NCBI RefSeq assembly: GCF_001399675.1
Contig: NZ_LJCO01000077.1
Coordinates: 88,429-152,428, forward strand
Direction of reading: 5' to 3'
Source: Paenalicyclobacillus ferrooxydans
GTDB lineage: Bacteria; Bacillota; Bacilli; Alicyclobacillales; Alicyclobacillaceae
DNA: 64,000 bases
Shown piece by piece: positions 35,012 to 43,128 of the stretch. The position numbers and the translations under genes are program-made. The notes below the pieces were generated by a model. That model saw only the letters and a program-made list of their open reading frames with translations, had not been told where the DNA came from and did no database searches. Numbering within the stretch: the first letter of the stretch is position 1; every line of letters starts with the position of its first letter.

Positions 35012-35908
35012 TTACATAGGTGTTCTTTTGTTGTTTCTCAGCGAAGCTAACATTCTATGTCCGATATATACCACCGCCAATATGATACGAAGCCCAGTCC
35101 ACCCCCAAAATCCGAGTTGAGTAGGATGTCTCTTTCGGTAATACATTCCCATTGTGCCGTAGAAATAAAGTAAAGACGTGGTTGTGGATTTGCCACCATT
35201 CCCGCCTTTGAGATGCAAGGTAGTAGCTGCGCCCTCATACCACACGCGATAACCAGCGTCTTTGATCCGATAACACCAGTCGATATCCTCTCCATACATA
35301 AAGAACTCTTCATCAAGCGCACCCACGATGCTGATCACGGAAGCGGGCACCATCATGAAGGCACCAGAGACACAGTCGACATCGTAACACTTCGTCTCAT
35401 CCAAGTATGTCAAGTTATAACTTGCTAGCCATCGGGATCTAGGGAACAAGAGCGACAATCCTGATAGCCTGCTAAAGCTATTCCACAGCGTGGGAAATGA
35501 ACGTTTACACGCTCTGTCTAACGAGCCGTCCCGCAGGATCAACCTACACCCAATAGCACCAATCTGCTTATCCCGTTCTAACACCTCTTTACACGATACT
35601 ATTGCATCCGAGCCTACAACCGTGTCTGGGTTTAACAATAATACCATGTCGCCACGTGCTTGTTCTATGGCGCGATTATTGGCATAGGCATATCCTGTGT
35701 TCCGTTTCAACTCTAACAGTTGGAAACTAGCAAACAGGAAACTATGAGACTTCTGGTATTCCATCAACCATCGAAGGGTACCGTCTGATGAAGCGTTGTC
35801 AGCTACAACAACCTCCAATTCGGAAGCAATTGGATTGATCTCTAGCGACGCCAGGCAATCCGGAAGCACGGACATAGAATTATAAGTTACGAGGATAACC
35901 GAGATCAT
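35012..35908 (-). CDS. GT2 glycosyltransferase
   Basis: About 298 aa from an ATG with GGAG upstream; it overlaps the previous gene by 29 bases. ISVILVTYNSMSVL, ADNASSDGT, LLLNPDT as DxD-equivalent and YGEDIDWCYRIKDAG as the catalytic block place it with WbbL/RfbN-like rhamnosyltransferases. A hydrophobic segment near the C-terminus suggests membrane association. Substrate inferred only from context. Confidence 0.9.
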   Translation of the reverse strand: MISVILVTYNSMSVLPDCLASLEINPIASELEVVVADNASSDGTLRWLMEYQKSHSFLFASFQLLELKRNTGYAYANNRAIEQARGDMVLLLNPDTVVGSDAIVSCKEVLERDKQIGAIGCRLILRDGSLDRACKRSFPTLWNSFSRLSGLSLLFPRSRWLASYNLTYLDETKCYDVDCVSGAFMMVPASVISIVGALDEEFFMYGEDIDWCYRIKDAGYRVWYEGAATTLHLKGGNGGKSTTTSLLYFYGTMGMYYRKRHPTQLGFWGWTGLRIILAVVYIGHRMLASLRNNKRTPM

Positions 35909-36872
35909 ACAGCGTCTCCTCTCCCACAGCATCGGCTTCTCGCAACCGTGTCCGCTCCGCCACGTGATGCTTCCAAGACTTCCTAACTAACCCTGCAACC
36001 TTACGCGCCGATTTTGGCCTCAAAATCCACAGAACTGCGTAGCGCCACAGTTCCATCAGCACACTAATTAGAAGCATCGTAGAGACACGTGGTATGTGCC
36101 GTATCAGCATCGCCACCTGGTTGGAAAAGGAGTGTACAATCGCCATCTGGTCCATTTTGTACCATTTTGTCCATCCTCTGTCATGAAAAGCCAGTGCATC
36201 ATGGATGTAAAGGAATTTCCAGTTCCTCCGCAGTGCACGCCAGCACAAGTCCACGTCTTCCTTGTACAGGAAGAACTCCTCATCGAAAACATTCCCCAGA
36301 TGCATCAGATCAGTTAACATCGACACCCTATAGAAGGCTGCCGCCCCACAGATGCCCCACACTTCCTGAGTAACTTCATACTGCCCACCATCCAGTTGTC
36401 CAGCTCCGCGGTCTCGCACATGAAAAAAACTTCCCATGTAGAGTCCCGTGCTGTCAATAACAGAGGAATTTATAGCACGTCCATCACCTCGCCTCAAGAG
36501 TTTGCCTATTGCACCCCCGATACCTAATCTCTTGTCCACTTCTTTTAAGAGACACTCAATATAAGTGCCGGACAACTCTACGTCTGGATTTAGGGTCAAA
36601 ACATAGTCCACTGCGTGGCTAATAGCCAACCGAAATCCAACGTTGTGCCCGCCAGCATACCCGAGATTTTCCTTGTTTCGAATGATCGTAACATCTTTGT
36701 ACTTGGCCTCCATAAAATCAGCACAACCGTCATCTGAATCATTGTCAACAATTACAACATAAGCAGGAATTATCGTCTGCCCCAAAACCGACTCAATGCA
36801 TTTGTCGATAACTTTGATGCTGTTGTACGTGACAATTTGCACCTGAACTCGAGTTTCTTGGTCAGTAGGCAT
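35880..36872 (-). CDS. GT2 glycosyltransferase
   Basis: About 330 aa. VQIVTYNSIKVIDKCI, VDNDSDDG, LTLNPDVELS and FLYKEDVDLCWRAL are the GT2 motifs. GTG at 36887 is an alternative start, but GGTGGG lies ten bases before the ATG at 36872. The 3' end of the sugar transferase gene overlaps this start, showing tight coupling. It is probably the first glycosyltransferase after priming, since it directly follows the priming enzyme; this is inference. Confidence 0.9.
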   Translation of the reverse strand: MPTDQETRVQVQIVTYNSIKVIDKCIESVLGQTIIPAYVVIVDNDSDDGCADFMEAKYKDVTIIRNKENLGYAGGHNVGFRLAISHAVDYVLTLNPDVELSGTYIECLLKEVDKRLGIGGAIGKLLRRGDGRAINSSVIDSTGLYMGSFFHVRDRGAGQLDGGQYEVTQEVWGICGAAAFYRVSMLTDLMHLGNVFDEEFFLYKEDVDLCWRALRRNWKFLYIHDALAFHDRGWTKWYKMDQMAIVHSFSNQVAMLIRHIPRVSTMLLISVLMELWRYAVLWILRPKSARKVAGLVRKSWKHHVAERTRLREADAVGEETLYDLGYPRNL

Positions 36873-38253
36873 TTTTGCGAAACCCACCGCGAATGGTTCG
36901 AATTACAATTTTAAGGTCCATCGAAAACGACCAATTTTCAATATACTGGAGGTCATAGTCAATACGGCGCTGAATAGAAGTATCTCCTCTCCATCCGTGA
37001 ACCTGCGCCCACCCTGTAATACCAGGCCTCACTCGGTGCTTGACCATATATCGCGGTACTTCTTCGCGAAATCTCTCGACAAATCCAGGGCGTTCTGGCC
37101 TTGGCCCAATAATACTCATGTCTCCCAATAATACATTCCAAAATTGTGGTAACTCATCTAGACTGGTCTTACGAAGGAACCGACCAAACTTCGTGCAACG
37201 AGGATCATTAGGTACTGTCCACATGCCGTCGTCTTCTTGGTTTTCATATGGACAGTAGACCATCGTGCGGAACTTATACATCCGAAAGGTCCGCCGATTG
37301 CGTCCAGCCCTCTCTTGCCGAAACAGTACCGGACCCGGAGAGGTAAGCTTGACTCCAATGGCAATGGCTGTATACAGCGGTGAGAGAACGACTAGGACAA
37401 GAACGCTAAACACGATGTCAAAGACTCGCTTAAGGCCGGCATTTACTGCGTCATCCAATGGAACATACCTTGTATCAATGAGTGGCATTCCCGCAAAGTT
37501 CTCAAAACGAGGATTCGCTGGCAAGATGTCGAAGTAATCCGGAACAATGAGAGACTGAATTCCTGCGGACTCACACTCAGCAACGACGGCAAGCATTAAG
37601 GACGCTTCTGTCCTCGGCAAACATATCAGGACATTATCAATAAGATTGTGTTCAAGTACGTGCTTGAGGCTCGAAATGTCACCCAGGTATGGTACTTGTG
37701 GGGTAGCCTCAGTGTTTGATACGTACCCGAATACGTGGTAGCCGAACCATGGATTATATTGCAGATTGCGAATGAATCTATTAGCCGCTTCAGTCCAGCC
37801 TACGATGACAACATACCGTTTGTTGTAACCATGTGTTCGTATAATCCGAAGCGCAAGTTGCACCCCAACATATTTCAGATAGTTCAGCAATAAAACTAGA
37901 AGGCTGAACATTAGAAGTACAGACCTAGAAAATTGCGGAGCACGAGCAATGTAGAGAAAACTCATGAACAGGACGGTACCAAGCACTAGACTGCGGATAA
38001 GGACAGAAGTCATCCGCCAAAAAGAGTGAGATCTGCCAGCCCTATACAGTCCCATTACCCAATTCGATAATAAGAATAGAGGAACCGCCGCCATCATAAT
38101 AGGTAGGTAATAAAAAAACGAATAGTGCCCCCCGAAGGGTAGCCATCCGGAGCGAAACTTAATATACCAAGCAATAACGAAACCCAGTATGACATTGCCT
38201 GCATCGATCAACTGCGACAGGCGATTCCATAATACTTGATATGTACGGAACAC
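36862..38253 (-). CDS. Exopolysaccharide polyprenyl glycosylphosphotransferase (priming enzyme)
   Basis: About 463 aa. Four to five N-terminal TM helices and a CoA-binding-like middle domain (YVVIVGWTEAANRFI, GYHVFGYVS) lead to the bacterial sugar transferase domain from about 285: KRVFDIVFSVLVLVVLSP, MYKFRTM, FLRKTSLDELPQFWNVL, GPRPERP, GITGWAQVHGWRGDT. It moves a sugar-1-phosphate to undecaprenyl phosphate. The GTG at 38253 follows GGGGGATG; an upstream start at 38301 is possible. It is the intact counterpart of the pseudogene at 18112-19486. Confidence 0.95.
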   Translation of the reverse strand: MFRTYQVLWNRLSQLIDAGNVILGFVIAWYIKFRSGWLPFGGHYSFFYYLPIMMAAVPLFLLSNWVMGLYRAGRSHSFWRMTSVLIRSLVLGTVLFMSFLYIARAPQFSRSVLLMFSLLVLLLNYLKYVGVQLALRIIRTHGYNKRYVVIVGWTEAANRFIRNLQYNPWFGYHVFGYVSNTEATPQVPYLGDISSLKHVLEHNLIDNVLICLPRTEASLMLAVVAECESAGIQSLIVPDYFDILPANPRFENFAGMPLIDTRYVPLDDAVNAGLKRVFDIVFSVLVLVVLSPLYTAIAIGVKLTSPGPVLFRQERAGRNRRTFRMYKFRTMVYCPYENQEDDGMWTVPNDPRCTKFGRFLRKTSLDELPQFWNVLLGDMSIIGPRPERPGFVERFREEVPRYMVKHRVRPGITGWAQVHGWRGDTSIQRRIDYDLQYIENWSFSMDLKIVIRTIRGGFRKNAY

Positions 38254-38365
38254 CTTGGTGCATCCCCCTACCACAAACTTTGCGAGAATCAGTATACACA
38301 ATCGCCAGGCTATATAACAGCAAAAAATACAGGATCAGACAAATATCGAACCTCAACGCATGCCA

Positions 38366-40663
38366 TCATCCGTTATGAATCGAAGCCAGAGCTTCAAATT
38401 CGTTCAACATCTGTGGCGACCTGTTTGGCAATTTGCTGACCAAATTAATTGTCGGCTGGTGATTCATGTTGGCCTTGTCCAACAGTCCGACCATCTGCGC
38501 CAGACTCATGGTATTAGGGTCACGATTGGTCGTTGGCAGCGATTGTAAATTGCTGAGAGATTGCTGGAAGTTGCCCAGTGCATACTCTGCAGTTGCCATG
38601 TACACGGTCATCGGTGCATCCGTCGTTAACTGCCACTGCTGTTGGACTTCTTTCGGCAAGTGCTGCAACCGATTTTCATTGGCTTGAACCGCGTTATAGG
38701 TGTTGACAACGGATTGAAAGACGCTCTTAGCATCGGCCGGATATTTCTGCGCCTCCCTGACCCCTGACCACAAAGCAACACCCAGAAATGTCTCACTGTA
38801 CTTCGTCGTTAGCTTTCCGTCTTGATAAGACCCTTGGGTCCAGTGAACCGCCTCTGAGATATGCCCAAGGTTGTAGGCGATGACTCCTGTCGTTGCAAGT
38901 ACTGACGGGTCCCAAATCCCCCGTCGGCTCGCCCACTGCGTCTCTCGCCATGCATCTTCCTGGTCACTGAGCGCGTGAGACTGGAGATAGTTGTTGTAAT
39001 ACATCTCCGCCAATTGCAAGTGCGGTTGCACAGTATAAGGCGCATAGTGCTGTGCTGATTGCAGTTTCGCGATCTTTGCGTCTGTGTTTGTGATTCCACC
39101 AGCTGCTTGAAGTTGAATCTCCGACACCCCGAGCGTGCCGCCAACGTAGACGAGCCCAAGAGAAGCGACACAGGGAAGCAAGAGCCACCATGCCTTCTTG
39201 GTCAAATGGTTCTCTATGCTTCTTGCTGCACTACTCGTTTCATACACAGGCAGCAGCGACGGCGTCGCTGCCGTGGCAAGCAAGACGAATACTACAAACA
39301 CCACGGTGGCAAAGTTCATATCAAAGTCGAACAAACTATGGAGAAGAATCACAAGAAGGGCAAGGATTGCAGCCAGAGACAAGAGACTATCCTCATTGCG
39401 TTTGCGCACAATCTTTCCTGTGCTGCGAAATGCAAAGGCCAAAAACCCGAGCCAAAGAATCAGACCAATCAGCCCAAAGCTCACGAGTTGACTCATAACA
39501 ACGCTGTGGGTCATCGTGGACCAGAAGGGAAACTGTTGATACGCCTGAAACTTGGCGTTCCAAGCACCGGCACCTGCCCCAAAGATGGGGTTATGCTCCC
39601 ACATATGCATGGCGGCACCGTAGAACCAGAACCTCTGGCGCATGCTCCAGCTACTCAAGGTGATGCTTCCGATTCGTTTTGAGACAGAGGAGAATTTCGA
39701 TGCCTCCTTGTGGACCAACACGACTGCCACAACGAGCACAAAAAACGTGAAGACCGAGGGAATGACGACCTGCTGCCATTTCTTCTTGATCTTGCTGACT
39801 CCAAGTAGAACCAGCGTGCCAATAATTGCACCCACAAGAGCGATGACAAGGACAACGGCAAACTGTTTCTTTGAAGCGTGGTGTATGGCTGAAAGGGCAA
39901 ACGGGCTTGCAGCCAAGGCCGGCAAGACCGCAAACACCAATGCATAGAACCCGTCACGCGTCCGCTTTATAGAAATGAGTGACAAAAAGGAAAGGATAAT
40001 CATGATAGCGGTCAAAATCCAAACCCACCGTGAGTAAGAAACGACAACACCCACGATTGAGAGGGCACTGTTCAGTAGATACCAGGCGCGCACATAAACA
40101 TTTGAAGCTCGTACCGCGAGCAGGGCCCCAATCAGGGCTGCCGCAAGTGAGAAAGCCCCAAAGGTGTTGTGATACTGGAAAACGGAATCCATATAGCCCG
40201 CTTGGATAGCATTGGTGTAGTTGTAGTACTTCAGCGCTGCTCCCATCGCAAACAGGTAAAGCGCCGGACCGAAAAACGCAATGATGGACAGAAGCCAGGC
40301 ACGCCATGTCCGAGTGAGCAAGGGAACAAACGCAGCCAACCCAACAGCTGCAGTGTCAATCAAGGCACCTTGTACTGCATATTCAGCGTTTGCCGCCCAA
40401 AGCGTCGTCAGCCACGCGTATGCGGTGTAACCAAACATAAGCCAAAGGGACCAAGGCACTCGATAATGTTTTCGAAGTGGTGGATAAAGCGTCACAATAA
40501 TTCCTGTAACAAGTGCGCCTGCAACGACGATGGTGCTTGCTGTCACCTTTTCAGGCGCAAAAAACAACCCTCGATGGAGCAACGCAATCGCCATGAATAC
40601 CGCAAACAACAGTATGTAGGCAAAACCAAATATCCTGTCACTGGTCAAAGCCAATCGTTTCAA
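38366..40663 (-). CDS. O-antigen ligase/Wzy_C family protein with TPR tail (candidate S-layer oligosaccharyltransferase)
   Basis: About 765 aa from a TTG with a perfect AGGAGG nine bases upstream; GTG at 40687 has a poor site. Residues 10-480 hold 12 or so TM helices. The Wzy_C signature is visible: RFWFYGAAMHMWEHNPIFGAGAG in outline (WEHNPIFGAGAGAW), then THSVVMSQLVSFGLIG. A TPR-like soluble C-terminus follows (about 520-765). In S-layer glycosylation loci of Geobacillus and Paenibacillus, proteins of this size and plan (WsaB/WsfB) transfer the finished glycan to the S-layer protein. It is first in the cluster. Confidence 0.88.
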   Translation of the reverse strand: MKRLALTSDRIFGFAYILLFAVFMAIALLHRGLFFAPEKVTASTIVVAGALVTGIIVTLYPPLRKHYRVPWSLWLMFGYTAYAWLTTLWAANAEYAVQGALIDTAAVGLAAFVPLLTRTWRAWLLSIIAFFGPALYLFAMGAALKYYNYTNAIQAGYMDSVFQYHNTFGAFSLAAALIGALLAVRASNVYVRAWYLLNSALSIVGVVVSYSRWVWILTAIMIILSFLSLISIKRTRDGFYALVFAVLPALAASPFALSAIHHASKKQFAVVLVIALVGAIIGTLVLLGVSKIKKKWQQVVIPSVFTFFVLVVAVVLVHKEASKFSSVSKRIGSITLSSWSMRQRFWFYGAAMHMWEHNPIFGAGAGAWNAKFQAYQQFPFWSTMTHSVVMSQLVSFGLIGLILWLGFLAFAFRSTGKIVRKRNEDSLLSLAAILALLVILLHSLFDFDMNFATVVFVVFVLLATAATPSLLPVYETSSAARSIENHLTKKAWWLLLPCVASLGLVYVGGTLGVSEIQLQAAGGITNTDAKIAKLQSAQHYAPYTVQPHLQLAEMYYNNYLQSHALSDQEDAWRETQWASRRGIWDPSVLATTGVIAYNLGHISEAVHWTQGSYQDGKLTTKYSETFLGVALWSGVREAQKYPADAKSVFQSVVNTYNAVQANENRLQHLPKEVQQQWQLTTDAPMTVYMATAEYALGNFQQSLSNLQSLPTTNRDPNTMSLAQMVGLLDKANMNHQPTINLVSKLPNRSPQMLNEFEALASIHNG

Positions 40664-40901
40664 GCTACGGAGCCTCCTAGTTTTCACCCTGATGCCATGT
40701 CGAGTTGCGTCATAGTTTGGCGGACGCTGTTCGTCCCTATGATTCTATCACACGCCAGAAGGTATCGAGAAGATATTACGAGCTTGGTGCTTGGAACATT
40801 ATGTAAATTCTTGTCTGGTCGGTTTTGGGAGGCTGTTGAACTTTTGACCATACGGATGGGATTCGGCAACGGCGAGTCTAGTATTAAGAATTCATTGCGG
40901 G

Positions 40902-40984
40902 TGGTAAATGGATTGTAAGCAGTTGTAAGTGAGTTGTAAACAGGTTGTAAGTAAGTTATAAGCACGTTATAAGCAAGCTGTAAG
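40902..40984. repeat. Helically phased 11-bp direct repeats
   Basis: Seven near-copies of TTGTAAG start at 40913, 40923, 40934, 40945, 40956, 40967 and 40978, spaced 10 then 11 bp. A weaker unit (TGGTAAA) lies at 40902 and another (TTGTAGG) at 41002. They sit in the 504-bp gap 40664-41167, about 250 bp upstream of the ligase gene. One repeat per helical turn suggests cooperative protein binding on one face of DNA. No other gene is seen in this gap. Confidence 0.8.
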
Positions 40985-41110
40985 TGAGTCGCGTTAGCGA
41001 GTTGTAGGTTGGAGGTAGTAGTCATGTTGTCGTTCGCATGTGAGACCTATAAGCCAAAACGGTCATCGCAATATACTTTGAAACTGGGGCCTCTCGCGAA
41101 TCATTAAAGC

Positions 41111-41137
41111 GTGGCCGCACCACAACGTGGCACGGCC
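41111..41137 (-). terminator. Terminator of the MacB-type operon
   Basis: TGGCCG/CGGCCA outer arms and CCAC/GTGG inner arms with a 2-base internal mismatch, 31 bp past the end of the ABC permease. On the minus strand it is followed by CGCTTTAATG, a short U-rich stretch. Confidence 0.6.
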
Positions 41138-41167
41138 ATCACAGATATCTATATGGGTTGTCTCTTC

Positions 41168-42382
41168 TTACTCATACCTTAACGCCTCAATCGGCTTCAG
41201 GTTGGCGGCCTTGCGCGCCGGATAGACGCCAAACACGATGCCAACGAGGATGGAAAATACCACGGCGAGGACCATGGCTGGTACGGAGACCACGTTCCCT
41301 ATCTTGAGTACCACCTTGCCGATGATTTCTGCGGCAACGCCGGCAACAACCATTCCAATGAACGCCCCAGACAGGCTCAGGGTCAGCGACTCGAGCAGGA
41401 ACTGAGTTGAGATGGTTCCCTTCTTCGCGCCAATGGCCTTGCGAATACCAATCTCTCGTGTACGCTCGGTGACCGATACGAGCATGATGTTCATGATGCC
41501 GATGCCACCAACGAGCAGTGAGATGGCGCTGATGCCGTCGAGCAACACCGTCAGAATGGTAGTAATGCTGCTGAGGGCCCCGAGGATGGTCGCCTGGTTC
41601 AAAATTGAAAAGTCATTGGCTTCGGTTGGGAGCAACTGATGCGTCACGCGCAAGGTTGCGGCCACTTCGCGCTGCGCTTCATCCATCACAGCGGAAGACT
41701 TGGCCGATACGACAATCTGCTGGACATTTGTCGTACCGGTCAGCAAGTTCTGCGCAGTCGTGTACGGAATGGCGATGGCGGTATCTGGGCTCTGGAATCC
41801 CTGAGCACCTTGTGTGGCGGCGACACCGATGACCGTAAACGGGATCGAGTTGATGTAAATGGTCTGCCCGACCGGTTGTCTCATTCCAAGCGTTGCCGGT
41901 ACACTTGCTCCAAGTACGGCCACGTTTGATGCATGAGTGACCTCAGCAGGCGAAAAGTATTCGCCATCCGCCATCGTGATGTTTTTGATCTGCGGGTACT
42001 GCGCACTTGTCCCCTCAATCGCAGTCGATGTGTTGTTGCTGCCGTACACTACCTGTGCGTTGCTTGACACCAAGGGTGATGCAGCAGCCACCTGCGGGTC
42101 TTGCGCGAGAATGGCGTTTGCGTCGTTCGCTGTCAGCGTGGTGGCTGAGCCGACGCCTCGGTTAATCCCGCCCGATCCCGATGAACCCGGCATCACCGTC
42201 AAGATGTTGGAGCCGAGACTCTCGACTTGCTTCGTAATCATCAGTTTGGCGCCCGTGCCGACAGCGGAACTGCCAATCACAGCCATGACACCGATGATGA
42301 TGCCGAGCATAGTGAGAAACGAACGCATTTTGCTTGCACGAATGCTGCGCCAGGCAACGCGAAAGGTTTCCGTCCAAATCAT
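41168..42382 (-). CDS. MacB-type ABC transporter permease
   Basis: 404-aa FtsX-family permease. TM1 near 20-40 (MLGIIIGVMAVIGSSAVG) is followed by a large extracytoplasmic domain (45-270) and TM2-4, with GGIGIMNIMLVSVTERTREIGIRKAIGA between them (quoted in part: GGIGIMNIML). This is the mechanotransmission type that works with an HlyD-like adaptor. ATGA overlap with the ATPase gene. It likely exports peptides, lipids or drugs; substrate unknown. Confidence 0.95.
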   Translation of the reverse strand: MIWTETFRVAWRSIRASKMRSFLTMLGIIIGVMAVIGSSAVGTGAKLMITKQVESLGSNILTVMPGSSGSGGINRGVGSATTLTANDANAILAQDPQVAAASPLVSSNAQVVYGSNNTSTAIEGTSAQYPQIKNITMADGEYFSPAEVTHASNVAVLGASVPATLGMRQPVGQTIYINSIPFTVIGVAATQGAQGFQSPDTAIAIPYTTAQNLLTGTTNVQQIVVSAKSSAVMDEAQREVAATLRVTHQLLPTEANDFSILNQATILGALSSITTILTVLLDGISAISLLVGGIGIMNIMLVSVTERTREIGIRKAIGAKKGTISTQFLLESLTLSLSGAFIGMVVAGVAAEIIGKVVLKIGNVVSVPAMVLAVVFSILVGIVFGVYPARKAANLKPIEALRYE

Positions 42383-43128
42383 GCGCTGCCGCCTCCCTCG
42401 TCGGCCGGGACATGAAGCGCAAGTGCCTCAAGGTGAGGGCCTTGACCATTTTGGCTATCCCACTCTACGCGCCCGTCGCGAAAGCGAACAATGCGCTTTG
42501 CGTGTGCCCCGACTTCATTCTCGTGCGTGACGATGACAATCGTGTTGCCCTGTGCATGTAGCTCCTCGAACAGATGCAGGATTTCGTCCGTCGTATGGCT
42601 GTCCAAGGCGCCGGTCGGTTCGTCTGCCAAGATGAGTGCGGGGTGGTTCACCAGTGCGCGAGCAATGGACACCCGTTGCTGCTGACCACCGGACAACTCG
42701 TTCGGTCGATTGCCGAGCCGATTGCCGAGCCCGACGCGCTCAAGCGCTTCAATCGCACGAGCTCGCCGCTCCCGCGCAGGCACCCCAGCGTACATCATCG
42801 GCAGCTCGACGTTCTCCAGCGCGGTCGTCTTTGGCAACAGATTAAAATTTTGAAACACAAACCCAATCTTGTGATTGCGCAGTTCTGCGAGTTGGTCCTC
42901 AGACAGTCCGGACACGTCGTAGCCATCGATGACGTACGTTCCCGACGTGGGCAAGTCCAGGCAGCCAATCATGTTCATGGCCGTTGATTTGCCTGAACCG
43001 GATGGTCCCATAATGGCGACAAACTCGCCGTGCTGGATGGTCAAATCAATGCCGTCGAGCGCGCGAATGACTTCGTCGCCAATGACGTACTGCCGGACCA
43101 GGTTCCGTATTTCAATCAAAGCGCCCAT
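42379..43128 (-). CDS. MacB/LolD-type ABC transporter ATPase
   Basis: 249-aa ATPase. Walker A is GPSGSGKST (41-49), signature LSGGQQQR (145-152), Walker B ILADEPTGALDS (166-177). FVFQNFNLLPKTTALENVELP is the subfamily Q-loop region in outline. Its ATG overlaps the adaptor's TAA stop by one base (TAATG), and its end overlaps the permease start, so the three genes form one coupled unit. A Ser/Gly-containing tail ends the protein. Confidence 0.96.
   Translation of the reverse strand: MGALIEIRNLVRQYVIGDEVIRALDGIDLTIQHGEFVAIMGPSGSGKSTAMNMIGCLDLPTSGTYVIDGYDVSGLSEDQLAELRNHKIGFVFQNFNLLPKTTALENVELPMMYAGVPARERRARAIEALERVGLGNRLGNRPNELSGGQQQRVSIARALVNHPALILADEPTGALDSHTTDEILHLFEELHAQGNTIVIVTHENEVGAHAKRIVRFRDGRVEWDSQNGQGPHLEALALHVPADEGGGSA

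Noticed and set aside
40684..41025. 113-aa ORF across the 11-bp repeats
   Set aside because: Its N-terminal half is a translation of the TTGTAAG repeats and the rest is the 5' gap of the ligase gene.
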